This document shows, piece by piece, positions 41,960-53,121 of a stretch of DNA of 64,000 nt; within the stretch, counting starts at the first letter, position 1; each line of letters starts with the position of its first letter. Below the pieces are notes generated by a model, which was not told the origin of the DNA, ran no database searches, and worked only from the letters and a program-made list of their open reading frames with translations. This DNA is from Symbiodinium natans (lineage: Eukaryota; Sar; Dinophyceae; Suessiales; Symbiodiniaceae). The position numbers were made by a program, and so were the translations under genes. Location of the stretch: NCBI GenBank assembly GCA_905221605.1, contig CAJNDS010001890.1:1387001-1451000 (forward strand). The letters are read 5' to 3'.

Positions 41960-42830
41960 GGCACTTTTGGCACTTTTTCGGGGTGGGGGGGGGGGGGTGG
42001 TTGGGGGGAGGGATAAGAACGTCATTCATATTGCGTCCATGCGCAAAAGACTGGTGTTTGTTACAGCGTGTTCGCCTCTTTGTACAACATACTGCACAAG
42101 GATGCGGTACAAGAAAATCTATCACAAGCGTCCCTTTCGCGACCGTGCCCAAAAACACCGGTATTTTACAGCGTTTTATGCCCAAACCACTGATGTTTTT
42201 AACAGCGTTTTCGCCTCTTTGTACTACATACTGCACAAGGATGTGGAACAAGAAATCTATCACAAGCGTCCATGCCTTTCGCGACCATGCCCAAAAACAC
42301 TGGTATTTACAGCTTTTTATGCCCAAAACACTGGTATTTACGGCGCTGCCCTGCAAGAAAAAACCCTCAACATAAAACCCATGACCCGGCCTTCCACTCC
42401 GAAATCTCTACCCCATACATACAGCGAGAGTCACTTCACGAAAACTACCGAAATCTCTACCCCATAAATACAGCGAGAGTCACTTCACGAAAACTACTGT
42501 AGCTAATTAGGCGAATAGCATGCCCCCCAAAAATAGACAAAGTTTTCCTCTACTGCTGAAAACCCACGCCTGCTGATGTTTTCGGCATGTCCTCACAGTG
42601 ACTTAAAAAAAACAAAGCAAAAAACAAATAGGCAAACAGCCTCAACAGCATGCCCGCCAAAATGGACCAGGTTTTCCTGCAGTGCTAAAACAACCCATGC
42701 CTGCCGATGTTTTCGGTTTCTCCTGAGAGTCACTTTACAAAAATCACCAAAACCAACTAGAAATAGCATGCCCCCCAAAATGGCAAAAATCTTCCTCTAC
42801 TCCTGAAAACCCACCCTGCCGATGTTTTCT
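41960..42830. repeat. Block of nested tandem repeats
   Basis: Two about 150-bp repeats (cgcctctttgtac, catactgcacaaggatg, atctatcacaagcgtcc), then a 51-bp repeat (aaatctctaccccata, cagcgagagtcacttcacga), then about 90-bp repeats (cctgctgatgttttcggcat, agcatgccccccaaaa). Probably a repetitive non-coding element; the long frames across it are artefacts. Confidence 0.8.
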
Positions 42831-42974
42831 GCACGTCCGTTCTTGAGAACATGCCTTTTGTACCACGCGCGGGAATCAACCGCGAACCAACTAGTTGCAG
42901 AGCTTTCTGTGCTTTTTCAACTTGTAAACCTATATTCAAGATTACATTTAAACGAGGTTGAATATGATGATGCT

Positions 42975-44100
42975 CACGCGCCTCAGGTCCGATACCAGGA
43001 GGGCAGCTCCGTTGTTTGTTTCCAGGACTGCAGGGTCGGGTTTAGGGTGTGGGGTTTAGGGTTTAGGGTTTAGGGTTTATACTGTTCCCTAGAGGGCTTT
43101 TAGGGCTTAGGGTAGCATACAGTTGAGAGCGTTGCTTGGGCCAACTCGAAACAACTTCAACTCCTCACCTGTCCCCATATTATAGGGCTCTTCAGGGAGG
43201 GGGATTCAAGGGGGGATAGGGTACCCAGGGAACCTTCGGGAATCTTCGGGAGCCGTAGGGAGTAATGAGGGGCATACATGAACCTTAGGTCACATATCCC
43301 CCTTGAACCCCCATTTCTTGAGAACACGATAATTATGCTTCCAGCCAAGGCGCAGGCCGCCAGAACCCAGAAGGGCACCACAGCACTATGTGGCGGGTTT
43401 TCCCGAGAACAGGGGTACCCTTGTTTCGGGGGGCCCCTAAGGGGATTCTTGGGTAAGGGGTACCCTGTTATGCGAAATGCCCATATAGAGTAGTGAGTTT
43501 TGGTGAAATCTAGACGGTTTAGAGTTTAGGGTTTAGGGTTTCGGGTTTCCCTAATTTTAAGCTTGAACCCTCAGTTGACGAAGGCTTGGATGTGTTCGCG
43601 CCTTGAACCGTCGAACTCCTTGAGACCTCCCCCACCCCAAGAAAAACAAGCAACAAAAGAGAACAGAGACGCCTCATGTAGAATTGGAATGTGTCTTTGC
43701 AGACACTACATATGATACATACAAGTATCGGTCAGCGGTACTTGTTTCAACTCCTGCTAGACTTTGCCGGCAGGACCCGTCAGGCATTCAGATCGTGGAG
43801 GACTCGGTTTAGGGTTTAGGGTTTAGGGTTTAGGGTTTAGGGCGCACCCCATGGCTGCAGATGCTTATGGGCTGTGGGGCTGTAAAGCAGGCTCATGCAC
43901 TCAGAGCTTCCAAGCCACGCTGGCATGCTCAGACCCTAAACTGGACCATCCTCCACCCAAACCAACTCTCACTCTCACCTCGCTCCCGAAAGCCGATAAA
44001 ATCGTTAGGGTTTAGGGTTTAGGGTTTACCACAAGCACTTCAATCTTCCCGATTTCTGCAAGATGTGTTTTCATGAGATCTCGGGGGGCGTGTAGCAACC
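42975..44100 (+). CDS. Exon cluster, unknown
   Basis: 42975-43037 (VRYQEGSSVVCFQDCR after gcctcag); about 43316-43410 (NTIIMLPAKAQAARTQKGTT, ALCGGFSRE); 43708-43806 (TYDTYKYRSAVLVSTPARLC, DPSGIQIVEDS, after tttgcag); 43849-44007 (MAADAYGLWGCKAGSCTQSF, then a Pro-rich KPTLTLTSLPKADKIV); about 44031-44096 (HFNLPDFCKMCFHEISGGV, stop). Linkage unproven. Confidence 0.4.
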
Positions 44101-44318
44101 AGGGGGCTCGATGACGACCTTCAAGACATACTGATACCCTGTCTGGGGCCTTGTGTGTTTTGAACTCGGTGCCCTTTGTGGGCTTCGAATTCCAGCATTT
44201 GTTCTCTGGATGAATCCCCGCAGCCTTATGTGGCCAAAGGGTCGGTTTTTATCCGCACATCTTATATTATAAGCCCTTTTATCCCTTTCTCCTAAACCCG
44301 AAACTTCAACGGTGGACC

Positions 44319-44424
44319 CTACTTGAAGGTGCATGGGTCCTCATGTTTAAGGGCATTCGTACCCCACTATTGTTTAACCCTACTTGTAACACCACTTCTA
44401 CGTACCCCAAATGAACCTCCAAGC
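44319..44424. mobile_element. Family A element
   Basis: The left arm ctacttgaaggtgcatgggt mirrors the right arm cgtaccccaaatgaacctcc, then AAG. Confidence 0.7.
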
Positions 44425-44699
44425 AACCCTCTGAACCCCAAGCCCAAAGAAATCCTATAGATCGCCCAGCTATGGAGGTGCCCCAAAGCCCATAGATCCT
44501 TAAGGCTCCGAGGACCTTCCTCCAGCGGGACTGGTCCTGCTACCTTCTAAGGAGGTTTCTGGGGTCTAGGGTTTAGGGTTTAAGGTTTATAAGCTTAAGG
44601 TTTAGGGTTTAGGGTTTAGGGTTTAGGGTTTAGGGTTTAGGGTTTAGGGTTTAGGGTTTATGGTTTGGGGGGGTTTGAGGGCCCCAAGATCCTTACGTA

Positions 44700-45712
44700 T
44701 CTACAGCCTCCACTGCCTTGCGCCATGGCACTGGCTGTCGGGTTCAGAGCAGCGCCGGGACCCGCCCCACTCACCAAAAGGCACGTTATGGGTTTAGGGT
44801 TTAGGGTTTAGGGTTTAGGGTTTAGGGTTTAGGGTTTAGGGTTTAGGGTTTAGGGTTTAGGAGCCAGGGTTCAGGTTTCGAAGCTAAGGGTTCACAGGGG
44901 CAGCAACTCCAGATTCCACAAGACTTCGGGGTTTCGGGTTATTTGGGTGTAGGGCTTCCGTTGCATGCTTGGCCAGAGGTCAAGGCCCAACCCTTTAGGG
45001 GGGGGGGGGGGTAAAGCACTCGACCTTAAACTCCTATGTTATACATCCCCGAAGCCCCAAACCCTAAACCCTAAACCCTAAACCCTGAACCCTAAACCCT
45101 AAACCCTAAACCCTAAACCCGAAACCCTAACCCTAAACCCCAAGCTGAAAACTGAACTGTAAGATGCAAATGAGGACGTTGTATAAAGGAGGCCAACATG
45201 CCTGTGACAGGGCGTTGGCTCTGGAAGCCGCCAGTCCCCGAAACTCATAAGAGGGCAAACCTTGAGTCCTAAACCCAGGGTTTAGGGTTTAGGGTTAAGG
45301 GTTTAGGGTTTAGGGTTTAGGGTTTAGGCTTGAAACCCCAATCTGAAAAGGGACTCATGGTCCAGTGTTCGGGGGGTATCCCCACCAGCTGTCTCGGATG
45401 GAAGCCCCACATAATGGCTCATGCAGCCCAGTGGGGCCTTGGGTCAGGGTTGTCATTTGGATACCCCCAACCTGGGGCACCTGCAGTCTAGCCCCAAACC
45501 CTAAACCCTAAACCCTAAACCCTAAACCCTAAACCCTAAACCCTAAACCCAAAACCCTAAACCCTACGCAGGAACTTATAGTTAACTAGGTCACGAGTCA
45601 CGCGCATACACCTAGACTGTTCTTGCAAGGCCGCTAGACGGCTTGGCGGGCTCCCTGCGGCGCACCGCCTCAACGCAGCAGGTTCGGAACAGCTGCAGCC
45701 TTCGCCAGAGGG
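44700..45712 (+). CDS. Exon cluster, unknown
   Basis: About 44707-44790 (PLPCAMALAVGFRAAPGPAP); about 45167-45249 (RTLYKGGQHACDRALALEAA, stop); about 45336-45493 (EKGLMVQCSGGIPTSCLGWK, AQWGLGSGLSFGYP, stop); about 45595-45712 (DCSCKAARRLGGLPAAHRLN). Each is bounded by telomeric tracts. Relationships unknown. Confidence 0.35.
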
Positions 45713-45935
45713 TTTAGGGTTTAGGGTTTCGGGTTTGGGTTTTGGGGTTTAGGGTGAAGGGTTTATAAGGGTTTAGGGTTTAGGGTTTAGGGCGAGTTGT
45801 TCAGGTTGTCATACCACCCTCTCTACCCCCCCCCCCCCCCAAACAACAAAAAAAAGCAAAACAAAGGCGATTTAGGGATAATATGAAGCCTAATTCAGGT
45901 GATTTTAAGGGGGAACCTTTTAAGGGGGAACCTGG

Positions 45936-45952
45936 GGGGGGGGGGGGGGGGG
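45936..45952 (+). repeat. Poly-G run
   Basis: 17 G following the tandem ttttaagggggaacct pair. Confidence 0.95.
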
Positions 45953-46084
45953 TAGTATGGATGGGTAGTAGGGAAACCCGTGAGCTTGGGGAAGCCCATG
46001 AGGCTGGGCCCATCCGTGGGTGGAGTGGGCGGCGGGGTGATCGTGTACGCATGCGCACGAGTTGTGTTTCTTTGCCTCTCTCTC

Positions 46085-46210
46085 TCAAACTCGCGCGCGT
46101 GCGTGCGCGTGCGTGTGCGTGTGCGTGTGCGTGTGCGTGTGCGTGTGCGTGTGCGTGTGCGTGTGCGTGTGCGTGTGCGTGTGCGTGTGCGTGTGCGTGT
46201 GCGTGTGCGT

Positions 46211-46241
<31 letters not shown>

Positions 46242-46273
46242 CGCGGGTGTGTGTGTGTGTGTGTGTGTGTGCC

Positions 46274-46330
<57 letters not shown>

Positions 46331-46332
46331 GG
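46085..46332 (+). repeat. GTGTGC hexamer, TG and CTGT microsatellite
   Basis: (GTGTGC)n for about 120 bp, then (TG)n, then (CTGT)n of about 15 units. All six frames are open, giving spurious Cys-Val, His-Ala and Asp-Arg proteins. Confidence 0.97.
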
Positions 46333-46649
46333 TCTGAATGCTGGGCTATGCTCACTGTAGCACAGACTACGCAAGCGTCAAAGTCCAATGTCCGTCTGTC
46401 TGCCTGTTTGTGTTTGTGTTTGTGTTTGTGTCTGCGTCTGTGTCTGTGAGGGGCACCTTCGGGACTACGCCCTTTGCGAGGATACAGTATGAGACATTTC
46501 ATCTTCCATGTTAGCGAAAACTCTCCAACCCCGAGCCCTAAAGCCTGATCAAACCCTAAACCCTAGCCCTAAACCATATCAACCCCCAGCCCTCAAACTT
46601 AAACCTTAAACCCTAAACCCTAAACTCTATAAACCCTAAGCCCCGGGCG

Positions 46650-46755
46650 TTCTCCAACTTGCGAGACGGCGAGATGCATCGCCGTCGCTGCAGCCACGGC
46701 GGCAGCTGCCGCGACTGCAACGGGGGCCCGAGGCCCGCTGTTTGCAGGGGCATGA
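46650..46755 (+). CDS. Possible exon, Cys/Arg-rich
   Basis: FSNLRDGEMHRRRCSHGGSC, RDCNGGPRPAVCRGMK. The minus strand is also open (Ala-rich), so strand is uncertain. Confidence 0.3.
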
Positions 46756-46904
46756 AGTTTATCTACATATGTATATATGTATACATTATAGATCTGTTTG
46801 TGTATAGTTGCCTCAGATGTTGATGTATACATGTATGTACATCTTTCATGTTTGGTAGTATGTATATGTATGTGTATGCTCCCCCCCCTCCCCCGCTGAA
46901 TGTA

Positions 46905-47830
46905 CTTGCTGAGGCTTTGTCGTCAAGATTTTTTCAAGAGGAGCGAAATGACTTGAATTGTTAGTCTGGGCGAAGAAACACAACTAAGCGTGAATTGGTA
47001 AGTGGCCACTTGTTTGCATAAGCCACATATTTTTTAACTAGCCCCTAGATCCAACACTGGTTTACTACTACTATTGGAGTGAGGCATGTACTTGACCTTC
47101 AATATGTTTATTGCTTGCCACACTAATGCAGCTGACAGCTTTACTCTATAAGTTCTATTGCGGAACTTGATGGCCGATGTTTATAGTTACAGGCAGTTGC
47201 TGTCACAACGCAATTAGAGGAAGAACTGGGGCCTCATGATAAGAAATGCGTCGAGTTTGATTTGAAGTCGTCATTTGGAGGAGTTGAACATGACAAGCGT
47301 CTTGTCCAACTCTCAAAACCACGAATACCTTTATTTTGTAGCTAGTTAGTGGGCCATTCGTGTACTACATATATGCATATCTGTGTGTGTGTGTGTGTGT
47401 GTCTGCGTGTGTTTGTGTGTGCGTGTGTCGATGTCAGGTATACACTCACCGAAGCAGAAACGTCAGCAAAACCCAATAAACAAACAAGCCTACTTCATGT
47501 ATGCCTTGAACCCCATTCCCGACAAGCTGGGCATGTACACAACCTGACTAATTTGATAAACAGTTTTTGAGGTCCAGCATATATCTCAATACCTTGTACT
47601 CGTACCTTCTTAGATGGGCAGCAATATCGAACGACTATGAAGGACAGCTACAGGGACAACCAGTGCACTCAAAGTGAAAAGCTAATTTGCATCAACATCG
47701 TAGTAATTGTCTACTAGAGAAGAGAGGCCATTTGATCTTATGAGCCAAATGATGGAACAAGCCCCTACATCCAATTCTGACTTCATGTTCAGCGGCCGCT
47801 TGGTATTCTTATCAGTTAGTTTAAATCCTA
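46905..47830. other. AT-rich, telomere-repeat-free interval
   Basis: About 0.9 kb without any TTTAGGG tract and without a convincing exon. It contains a (GT)n at 47384-47432 and two copies of agcccctagatccaa / agcccctacatccaa (47040 and 47760) that may be ends of an old insertion. Confidence 0.6.
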
Positions 47831-48261
47831 CCTTAAACCCTAAACCCTAAACCCCTATTGCGTATTGTCGACTTGGGGCACCTAATGTGTTAAGCGCGGT
47901 AAGAATACGTTCAACTTAGAGGCCAGTTGTTATTCTAACCCAGTTACTAGGTGGGACTTTATACTACAACTTTATCACTTTATATGTTTAGGACTTTACG
48001 ACAACTTTATCACTTTATAAGTTTAGGGTTCCTCTAATTTAATATTAAGGGAGCTAAAAGTTAAAGTTTTCTTGAGGACTTAAAGAGCAACCAAGGTTAG
48101 AGCAATCACCTGCCACAAGACAAGAAGATAACTGAGGGGGGTCTACGGGTCTTGTCTTCCGGTGGATGGTGGGGCTCTACATTCTACGGGTCTTATCTAA
48201 GTTCTAAGTTGGCAGGGCCTCTCCCCAACTGCATCTGCAAAGTCGTTCTCTTTCCTCGGGG

Positions 48262-48392
48262 TTGTTCTGGTTTAGGGTTTAGGGTTTAGGGTTTAGGGTT
48301 TAGGGTTTAGGGTTTAGGGTTTAGGGTTTGGGGTTTAGGGTTTAGGGTTTAGGGTTTAGGGTTTAGGGTTTAGGGTTTAGGGTTTGGGGTGC
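48262..48392 (+). repeat. TTTAGGG tract, about 18 units
   Basis: Longest G-rich tandem in the window, with one TTTGGGG unit. Confidence 0.95.
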
Positions 48393-48404
48393 GAACCCGG
48401 ACAG

Positions 48405-48796
48405 CCCTCCAGAGGTGAGCATCATTGTGAAGTTTGTGTAGCGCAGGGGTTTAGGGTTTAGGGTTTAGGGTTTAGGGTTTAGGGTTTAGGGTTTAGGGTT
48501 TTCTTTTCTGTGCAGGGTTGAAGTACTTGGAGGTTCATGGATGCTGATAAGTGGGGCTATAAGTGCCCTAAATGGGTTTTGAACCCTAGTTAGCCTACTT
48601 AGAGCCCTACTTACAAGTACACATGAACCTCCAAGTTTTCGCTTACAGGGCCGGAGTGGAATTTCGAGCAGCCGAGACCCCCTTGGCCCTTAGACTTGGG
48701 CTGCAATCCGCTTTGATAAGCAAAGCCCGGTTGAAAAGTTCTGCGCAAAAGAGCAACCCGAGCTGTTCGGAATCAGCTTCCACACCGCAGCACTAA
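48405..48796 (+). CDS. Two exon candidates upstream of the Mei2-like gene
   Basis: 48405-48455 (NPDSPPEVSIIVKFV, stop, or donor GTGAGC at 48414) and 48652-48796 (GVEFRAAETPLALRLGLQSA, KARLKSSAQKSNPSC, TAA). A TTTAGGG tract and a family A element lie between. They end before the ATG at 48859, so probably belong to the preceding gene. Confidence 0.4.
48525..48636. mobile_element. Family A element, best-preserved copy
   Basis: 112 bp. The left arm acttggaggttcatggatgc mirrors the right arm acatgaacctccaagt. The interior gataagtggggctataagtg is also palindromic with agccctacttacaagtac. Confidence 0.85.
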
Positions 48797-48858
48797 GGGT
48801 TTAGGCTCAAACTTCTGAGGCCGATATCCCCCCCTTCTCTCTCCAAGTAGCTGCTGCC

Positions 48859-50969
48859 ATGATTCAGAACCCGGAGTATGCGGAGCCTGTGCCTCACCTT
48901 CTTGGAAGGCTTGCGCAGCCTCCTATCTGCCAGCCTCCTGCCTTCCCGGAATATGCGGGGCCTGTGCCACACCTCCTTGCAAGGCTTACGCCGATGGAAG
49001 CTTCGCAGCAGCATCCTGTCTGCCAGCCTCCTGCCTGCATGGAGTATGCGGTGCCTCTGCCATACCTCCTTGGAAGGCTTGCGCCGATGGAGCCTTCGCA
49101 GCAGCCTCCTGTCTACCAGCCTCCTGTCTACCAGCCTCCTGCCTGCCAGCCTCCTGCCTACCAGCCTCCTGCCTACCCGGAGTATGCGGGGCCTGTGCCA
49201 CACCCTGGAAGGCTTGCGCCGATGGAAGCTTCGCAGCAGCCTCCTCTTTGCCAGCCTCCTGCGTACCCGGACTACGCGGGGCCTGTGCCACACCTCCTTG
49301 GAAGGCTTATTCCGATGGAAGCTTCGCAGCAGCCTTCCGTTTGCCAGCCTCCTGCCTGCCAGTCCATGATGTATGTGCCGACGGTGTTCACTGCACAGCC
49401 ATCACATGGCTACACCGGCTACATGAATCAGCACGCGGTGCCGTCACAGGAGCCGCCTTTGATGATGGCGCCGAGCGGAATGTATCCATGTGAATGTGCT
49501 CCACCAGTTCAAGCTGCAGCCACAGAGACTTGGCTTTCTTCTCGCTGGCTTTTAGGACTTTAACCTTTTGGGTTGTTGAAGAAACTACAACAAGGACCCT
49601 AAAAGGTTAAACTTTTCGGAGGGCTTCAGAAGTCAGCCAAGACAAAGCAGCCGCTGCTCTCGGAAAATGCCCTCCAGCCACCAGATGCTCCGACTTCCGA
49701 CTCGTCCGACAAGCCCGGCCACCCGTCCGCGTCCGGAAGCAGCGGAAGCAGCCTCCCAGAGACGACTCCACATCGGCAGGATGCCATAGCTTGCATGCGG
49801 GACTATATATATATATATATTTATTTATTTATTTATTGATTTTTATATATGTATTTATATTTTGGGGAATTCTTTTCTATTTTGCTTATATAAAACCCGA
49901 GCGGATATTGACGATAGTATTTTTATTATGGTTGTAAGGGGAGTATAGCCAGGAGACGAGAGGCAGAACCGCACAACCATCCCAAAACGCGAAGCGGGTG
50001 GCCAGCCTCTTTGATGATGCCAAGACGACCGTCATGCTCCGCAACATCCCGGTGCGATACACCTGCGAAGCATTGTTGAAGGAGGTGATGATGGCCGGGT
50101 TCGACCAGATGTTCGATTCTAGGTAGAACTTTTAGGGGGTTTGGGGTTTCGGGTTTAGGGTTTAGGGTTTAGGATAGTTTACACTCCCCCGGATATTGGG
50201 TTCGAGATTTTCATTTGGGGATGTCACGGGACTCACGCAGCAACCCAGGACTTCTTCTACCTTCCCATGGACTTCCGCACCAAGCGGAATCGTGGGTATG
50301 CTTCGGGGCTCGTACCCTTAATTCCCCCCCCGCTTGCGGTTCAGGGTTTAGGGTTTAGGGTTGTAGGGCTATCGGCTCCCCTGCAGGCCCACAAAAAGCG
50401 GTAGCCTCACCCTCAACCCTCAGCCCTAGCCCCGCTAGCCCATTCCCTTTTTAAGGCTTTCATCAACTTCAGCTCGGGCCGCGCGGCTCGTGACTTTGCG
50501 TTGGCTTTCCACGAGCAGCAGCCGAGACTCTACGGCCACCAGTCCAAGAAGATCTTGGCGCCTCGGGCCCCCGTAAGGCCCTGAAGTTTAGGGTTTAGGG
50601 TTTAGGTTCAGGGTTTAGGGTTTAGGGTTCAGGGTTCAGGGTTTAGGGTTTAGCCTTATAACCCTCAAGCATGTGATTGGCAATCTTTATTGTGAGTGTT
50701 GAAGGAATCTGAGATCCATGCAAGCTCCAAAAAAGTCCCCCTTAACATCGCGATCATGATGCCGCGGTGCCCAATCCGATCTTCGTCCTCATCAAAGTAT
50801 GTGAGCAACATTCGTCTCTAGGTCTTATACTCCCCTTGAGGAAGTGGCTCCTGCGGTGACGCAGGGCTATCAGGCGAATGTGCACAAGTACTTTGCGAAG
50901 GCGGATGCCCGCATCAAGAACGACTGGTTCAAACCCATGCTCTTCACCTGCGAAGAAGATTCCACCTAG
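48859..50969 (+). CDS. Mei2-like RNA-binding protein, about six exons
   Basis: Exon 1 (ATG 48859) encodes about five imperfect Pro-rich repeats of about 30 residues with EYAGPVPHLLGRL and APMEASQQPPVCQPPA. About 49630-49802 adds a Ser/Thr/Pro-rich linker. Exon 49949 to about 50115 carries ASLFDDAKTTVMLRNIPVRY and TCEALLKEVMMAGF, then exon 50249-50297 DFFYLPMDFRTKRNRGY and exon 50456-50572 AFINFSSGRAARDFALAF, ending at donor GTAAGG. These are the RNP2, loop and RNP1 blocks of the C-terminal RRM of Mei2-like proteins (TTVMLRNIP, YDFFYLPxDF, GYAFxNF), an RNA-binding family. The last exon 50841-50969 reads VAPAVTQGYQANVHKYFAKA, ending in TAG. The intron between GY and AF is best read as GC-AG. 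A family E element precedes the RRM exon. Confidence 0.8.
49803..49948. mobile_element. TA/TTTA repeat and family E element in a Mei2-like gene intron
   Basis: (TA)n and (TTTA)n, then ttttggggaattcttttcta, gcttatataaaacccgagcg and ggttgtaaggggagtatag. The final AG is the acceptor of the RRM exon. Confidence 0.75.
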
Positions 50970-51060
50970 ACTGACGAGCTGCTGCAAGCTGCTTTGCCAG
51001 GCAAGGCCAGGGGTGCGCAGCCCAGAGCAAGGGTTTAGGGTTTAGGGTTTAGGGGTTAGG

Positions 51061-51142
51061 AACGGTTAGGGTTTAGGGTTTAGGGTTTAGGGTTTAGGGT
51101 TTAGGGTTTAGGGTTTAGGGTTTAGGGTTTAGGGTTTAGGGT
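51061..51142 (+). repeat. TTTAGGG tract, about 11 units
   Basis: Ends gggttgcag, an acceptor for the exon at 51146. Confidence 0.95.
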
Positions 51143-51145
51143 TGC

Positions 51146-51781
51146 AGGATTGCCCAAGCCCGGATGCAAAAGGGTTGCAGGATTCTGAGGCCACACTTAA
51201 AGGCCGAATTTACCATGGACGAGCCGTTTTTATGCGAGCCGCAGTCAAAGAGAGCCAAAGCAGACAGGAGTTTGCATATATATGCACTGTGCGATTGAGA
51301 CCTAAATTGTGGGGCCAGTTTGCCTGCGGTCACGCGTCCGGAATTCGCTGAATGTTTGTACTGTCGCTGACTGTCGTGTAGGGTTTAGGGTGTGTGGGTG
51401 GCTTAGAGCGGCAGGATACTTGGCGAAACGACAGTGCACGCCTTCAACACGTGCGGCATGTGTTTTTTTCGCTGTCGGCACAACGTGCCAGCGCTGGGCC
51501 CAGGATGGGCTATTAGGCCCTAGAATCCCCATGATCAACCCTACAAAGGGCCTCTTAAAGGGGTTATTTAGGGCCAATTTAGGGCATAATCGCCCATGCT
51601 GGGAATTAAGAATTTACGCTTTCTGAAGAGGACGACAGGCAAGAGGACACTGAAAACAACTCCTTGCAGGGGGCCTTTCCTCACCAGCATATTGGAATGC
51701 GCCGTGGCTGGCATACTGTCACTGCGCCAGACATTGTCGGGATCCGAAACCCTTCGCCCTAAACTTGGTCGCTGTTGCTAG
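51146..51781 (+). CDS. Exons, unknown protein
   Basis: 51146-51351 reads DSEATLKGRIYHGRAVFMRA, AVKESQSRQEFAYICTVRLR, stop at 51351. About 51605-51781 reads NLRFLKRTTGKRTLKTTPCR, TSILECAVAGILSLRQTLSG, stop. A family G element (51500-51603) lies between. Confidence 0.45.
51500..51603. mobile_element. Family G element
   Basis: The left end ccaggatgggctattaggcc and right end gggcataatcgcccatgctg mirror each other. The interior aaagggcctcttaaaggggt is palindromic. Confidence 0.8.
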
Positions 51782-51822
51782 GGCTTAGCTAGCGATGTAA
51801 CTGGCGTCGCTCAAGGGGGACC

Positions 51823-52012
51823 ACCTAAAGCATCTGGCCTCCCTAACGGCAGACTCCTGCACGACGAAGAGTTGTTGTTCTCCCATTGCTCCGAGCTTGA
51901 AACCCTAAACCCTAACCCTAAAGCATTTACCCTTCCTAACGGCAGACTCATGCACGACGCAGAGTTGTTGTTCTCCCATTGCTCCGAGCTTGAAACCCTA
52001 AACCCTAACCCT
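51823..52012 (+). repeat. 93-bp tandem duplication spanning an exon-like segment and telomeric repeats
   Basis: ctaacggcagactcctgcac, gagttgttgttctcccattg, ctccgagcttgaaaccctaa recur 93 bp later with a few changes. The segment reads GRLLHDEELLFSHCSELE, GRLMHDAELLFSHCSELE in frame, so a short exon and adjacent intron start may have been duplicated together. Confidence 0.8.
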
Positions 52013-52227
52013 GAACCCCGAAACCCAGCGCCATCAGAAAATCTTCGACTCCTCGGGTCTACAGTCTACAGCAATACACCAAGCAATTCCTGCGGGCCAG
52101 TTGGAATGGCTCGGACCTAGCGATGGCGCTCTTTGGTTTTGGTGTTTGTGAACCCTCGAGCTGCTGGCCTAAACACTCAACCCTAAAGCTGCAAACCCTA
52201 AACCCTTAACCCTAATAAGCCCTAAAC

Positions 52228-52311
52228 TTTGGGATGTTCCCCCTGAGACTGACAGGCCTTAGTAGGATTATACTAAGGGTACTATAATCCCTATTAAGGA
52301 CTGTTCCCAAC
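52228..52311. mobile_element. Family D element
   Basis: ttgggatgttccccctgaga to ctattaaggactgttcccaa. Confidence 0.65.
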
Positions 52312-52343
52312 CATAACCCTAAACCGACGTCCCTGCCCAGGGC

Positions 52344-52565
52344 GTGGTCGCAGGGCCACTGGCGAGCCGCCGCGCGCGCTGCCACAGTGCTGAGTTTAGC
52401 TTCGGGGGTTTAGGGTTATGGGTTTTGGGTTTCGGGTTCAACTTCCACTCTTCCAGGGAACTGACTATTGTGTCCTTCGTCGAGGAAGATGGTAGCAAAC
52501 CCGACCTCCTGCACAAAGCAACCCCAAAACCGTCAACCCCATCAGAAAAGCGTGTTGGCCGCTAA
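52344..52565 (+). CDS. Two exons, unknown
   Basis: About 52344-52403 reads VVAGPLASRRARCHSAEFSF. The second exon 52457-52565, after ctcttccag, reads ELTIVSFVEEDGSKPDLLHK, ATPKPSTPSEKRVGR and TAA. Between is a short TTTAGGG/TTTTGGG interval that could be a 50-nt intron. Confidence 0.45.
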   Translation: MVAGPLASRRARCHSAEFSFGGLGLWVLGFGFNFHSSRELTIVSFVEEDGSKPDLLHKATPKPSTPSEKRVGR

Positions 52566-52741
52566 CCCCTAAGCCCTAAGCTAACCCTAAACAAACTTTT
52601 GTGGGATGTGCAAAACAGGCACCGCAAGTACAGGCACCACAACAACTCAGTGACAAATCGAAAAGCCCTAAACCCTAAACCCTAATTAAACCTTATAAAC
52701 CCTACACCCTAAACCCTTAACCCTATGATCTCCTGGCGGCC

Positions 52742-52843
52742 TCTTGGAGGTTCGTGGGTACTCAGATGTAGGACGATAAGTGCCCTGAATAGGGTTATAA
52801 CCCATACCTTATCCCTACGCATAAGTACTAATGATCCTCCGAG
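52742..52843. mobile_element. Family A element
   Basis: tcttggaggttcgtgggtac mirrors cataagtactaatgatcctc. Confidence 0.75.
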
Positions 52844-53121
52844 TCCCGCAGTATCCCGATTCTCGATGGCCGTTTCACCTCCTTCCCAACCCCCCCTATC
52901 TCGGACCCTATAACCCCAAACTGTAAACGCTAAACCCTCAGCCCTAGACCCAAAGCCCAGCCTCTACCTCAACACTCATGTCAGACGAACCTTCTTCTAG
53001 GGCTTATATTTGGGGTTTTCTTCCCGGCTGGCTTCTTAGAGACCTGGATGCAAAGAAGGGTACCCTTTTAAGGGGTGGGTTCCTATAAGAAGGGCTATGG
53101 TGAGTTCAGGTCGATAAGGAG

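Noticed and set aside
41910-42502. 130-166-codon frames on both strands
   Set aside because: They cross tandem repeats (about 150 and 51 bp) and show the repeated peptide on each strand; no coding bias can be assigned.
44071-44334. 87-codon minus-strand frame
   Set aside because: Every supported exon nearby is on the + strand, and the frame overlaps a family A arm; kept only as an alternative reading.
45801-46502. Long frames of 126-233 codons on both strands
   Set aside because: They are translations of the GTGTGC/TG/CTGT microsatellite; all six frames are open because the repeats contain no stops.
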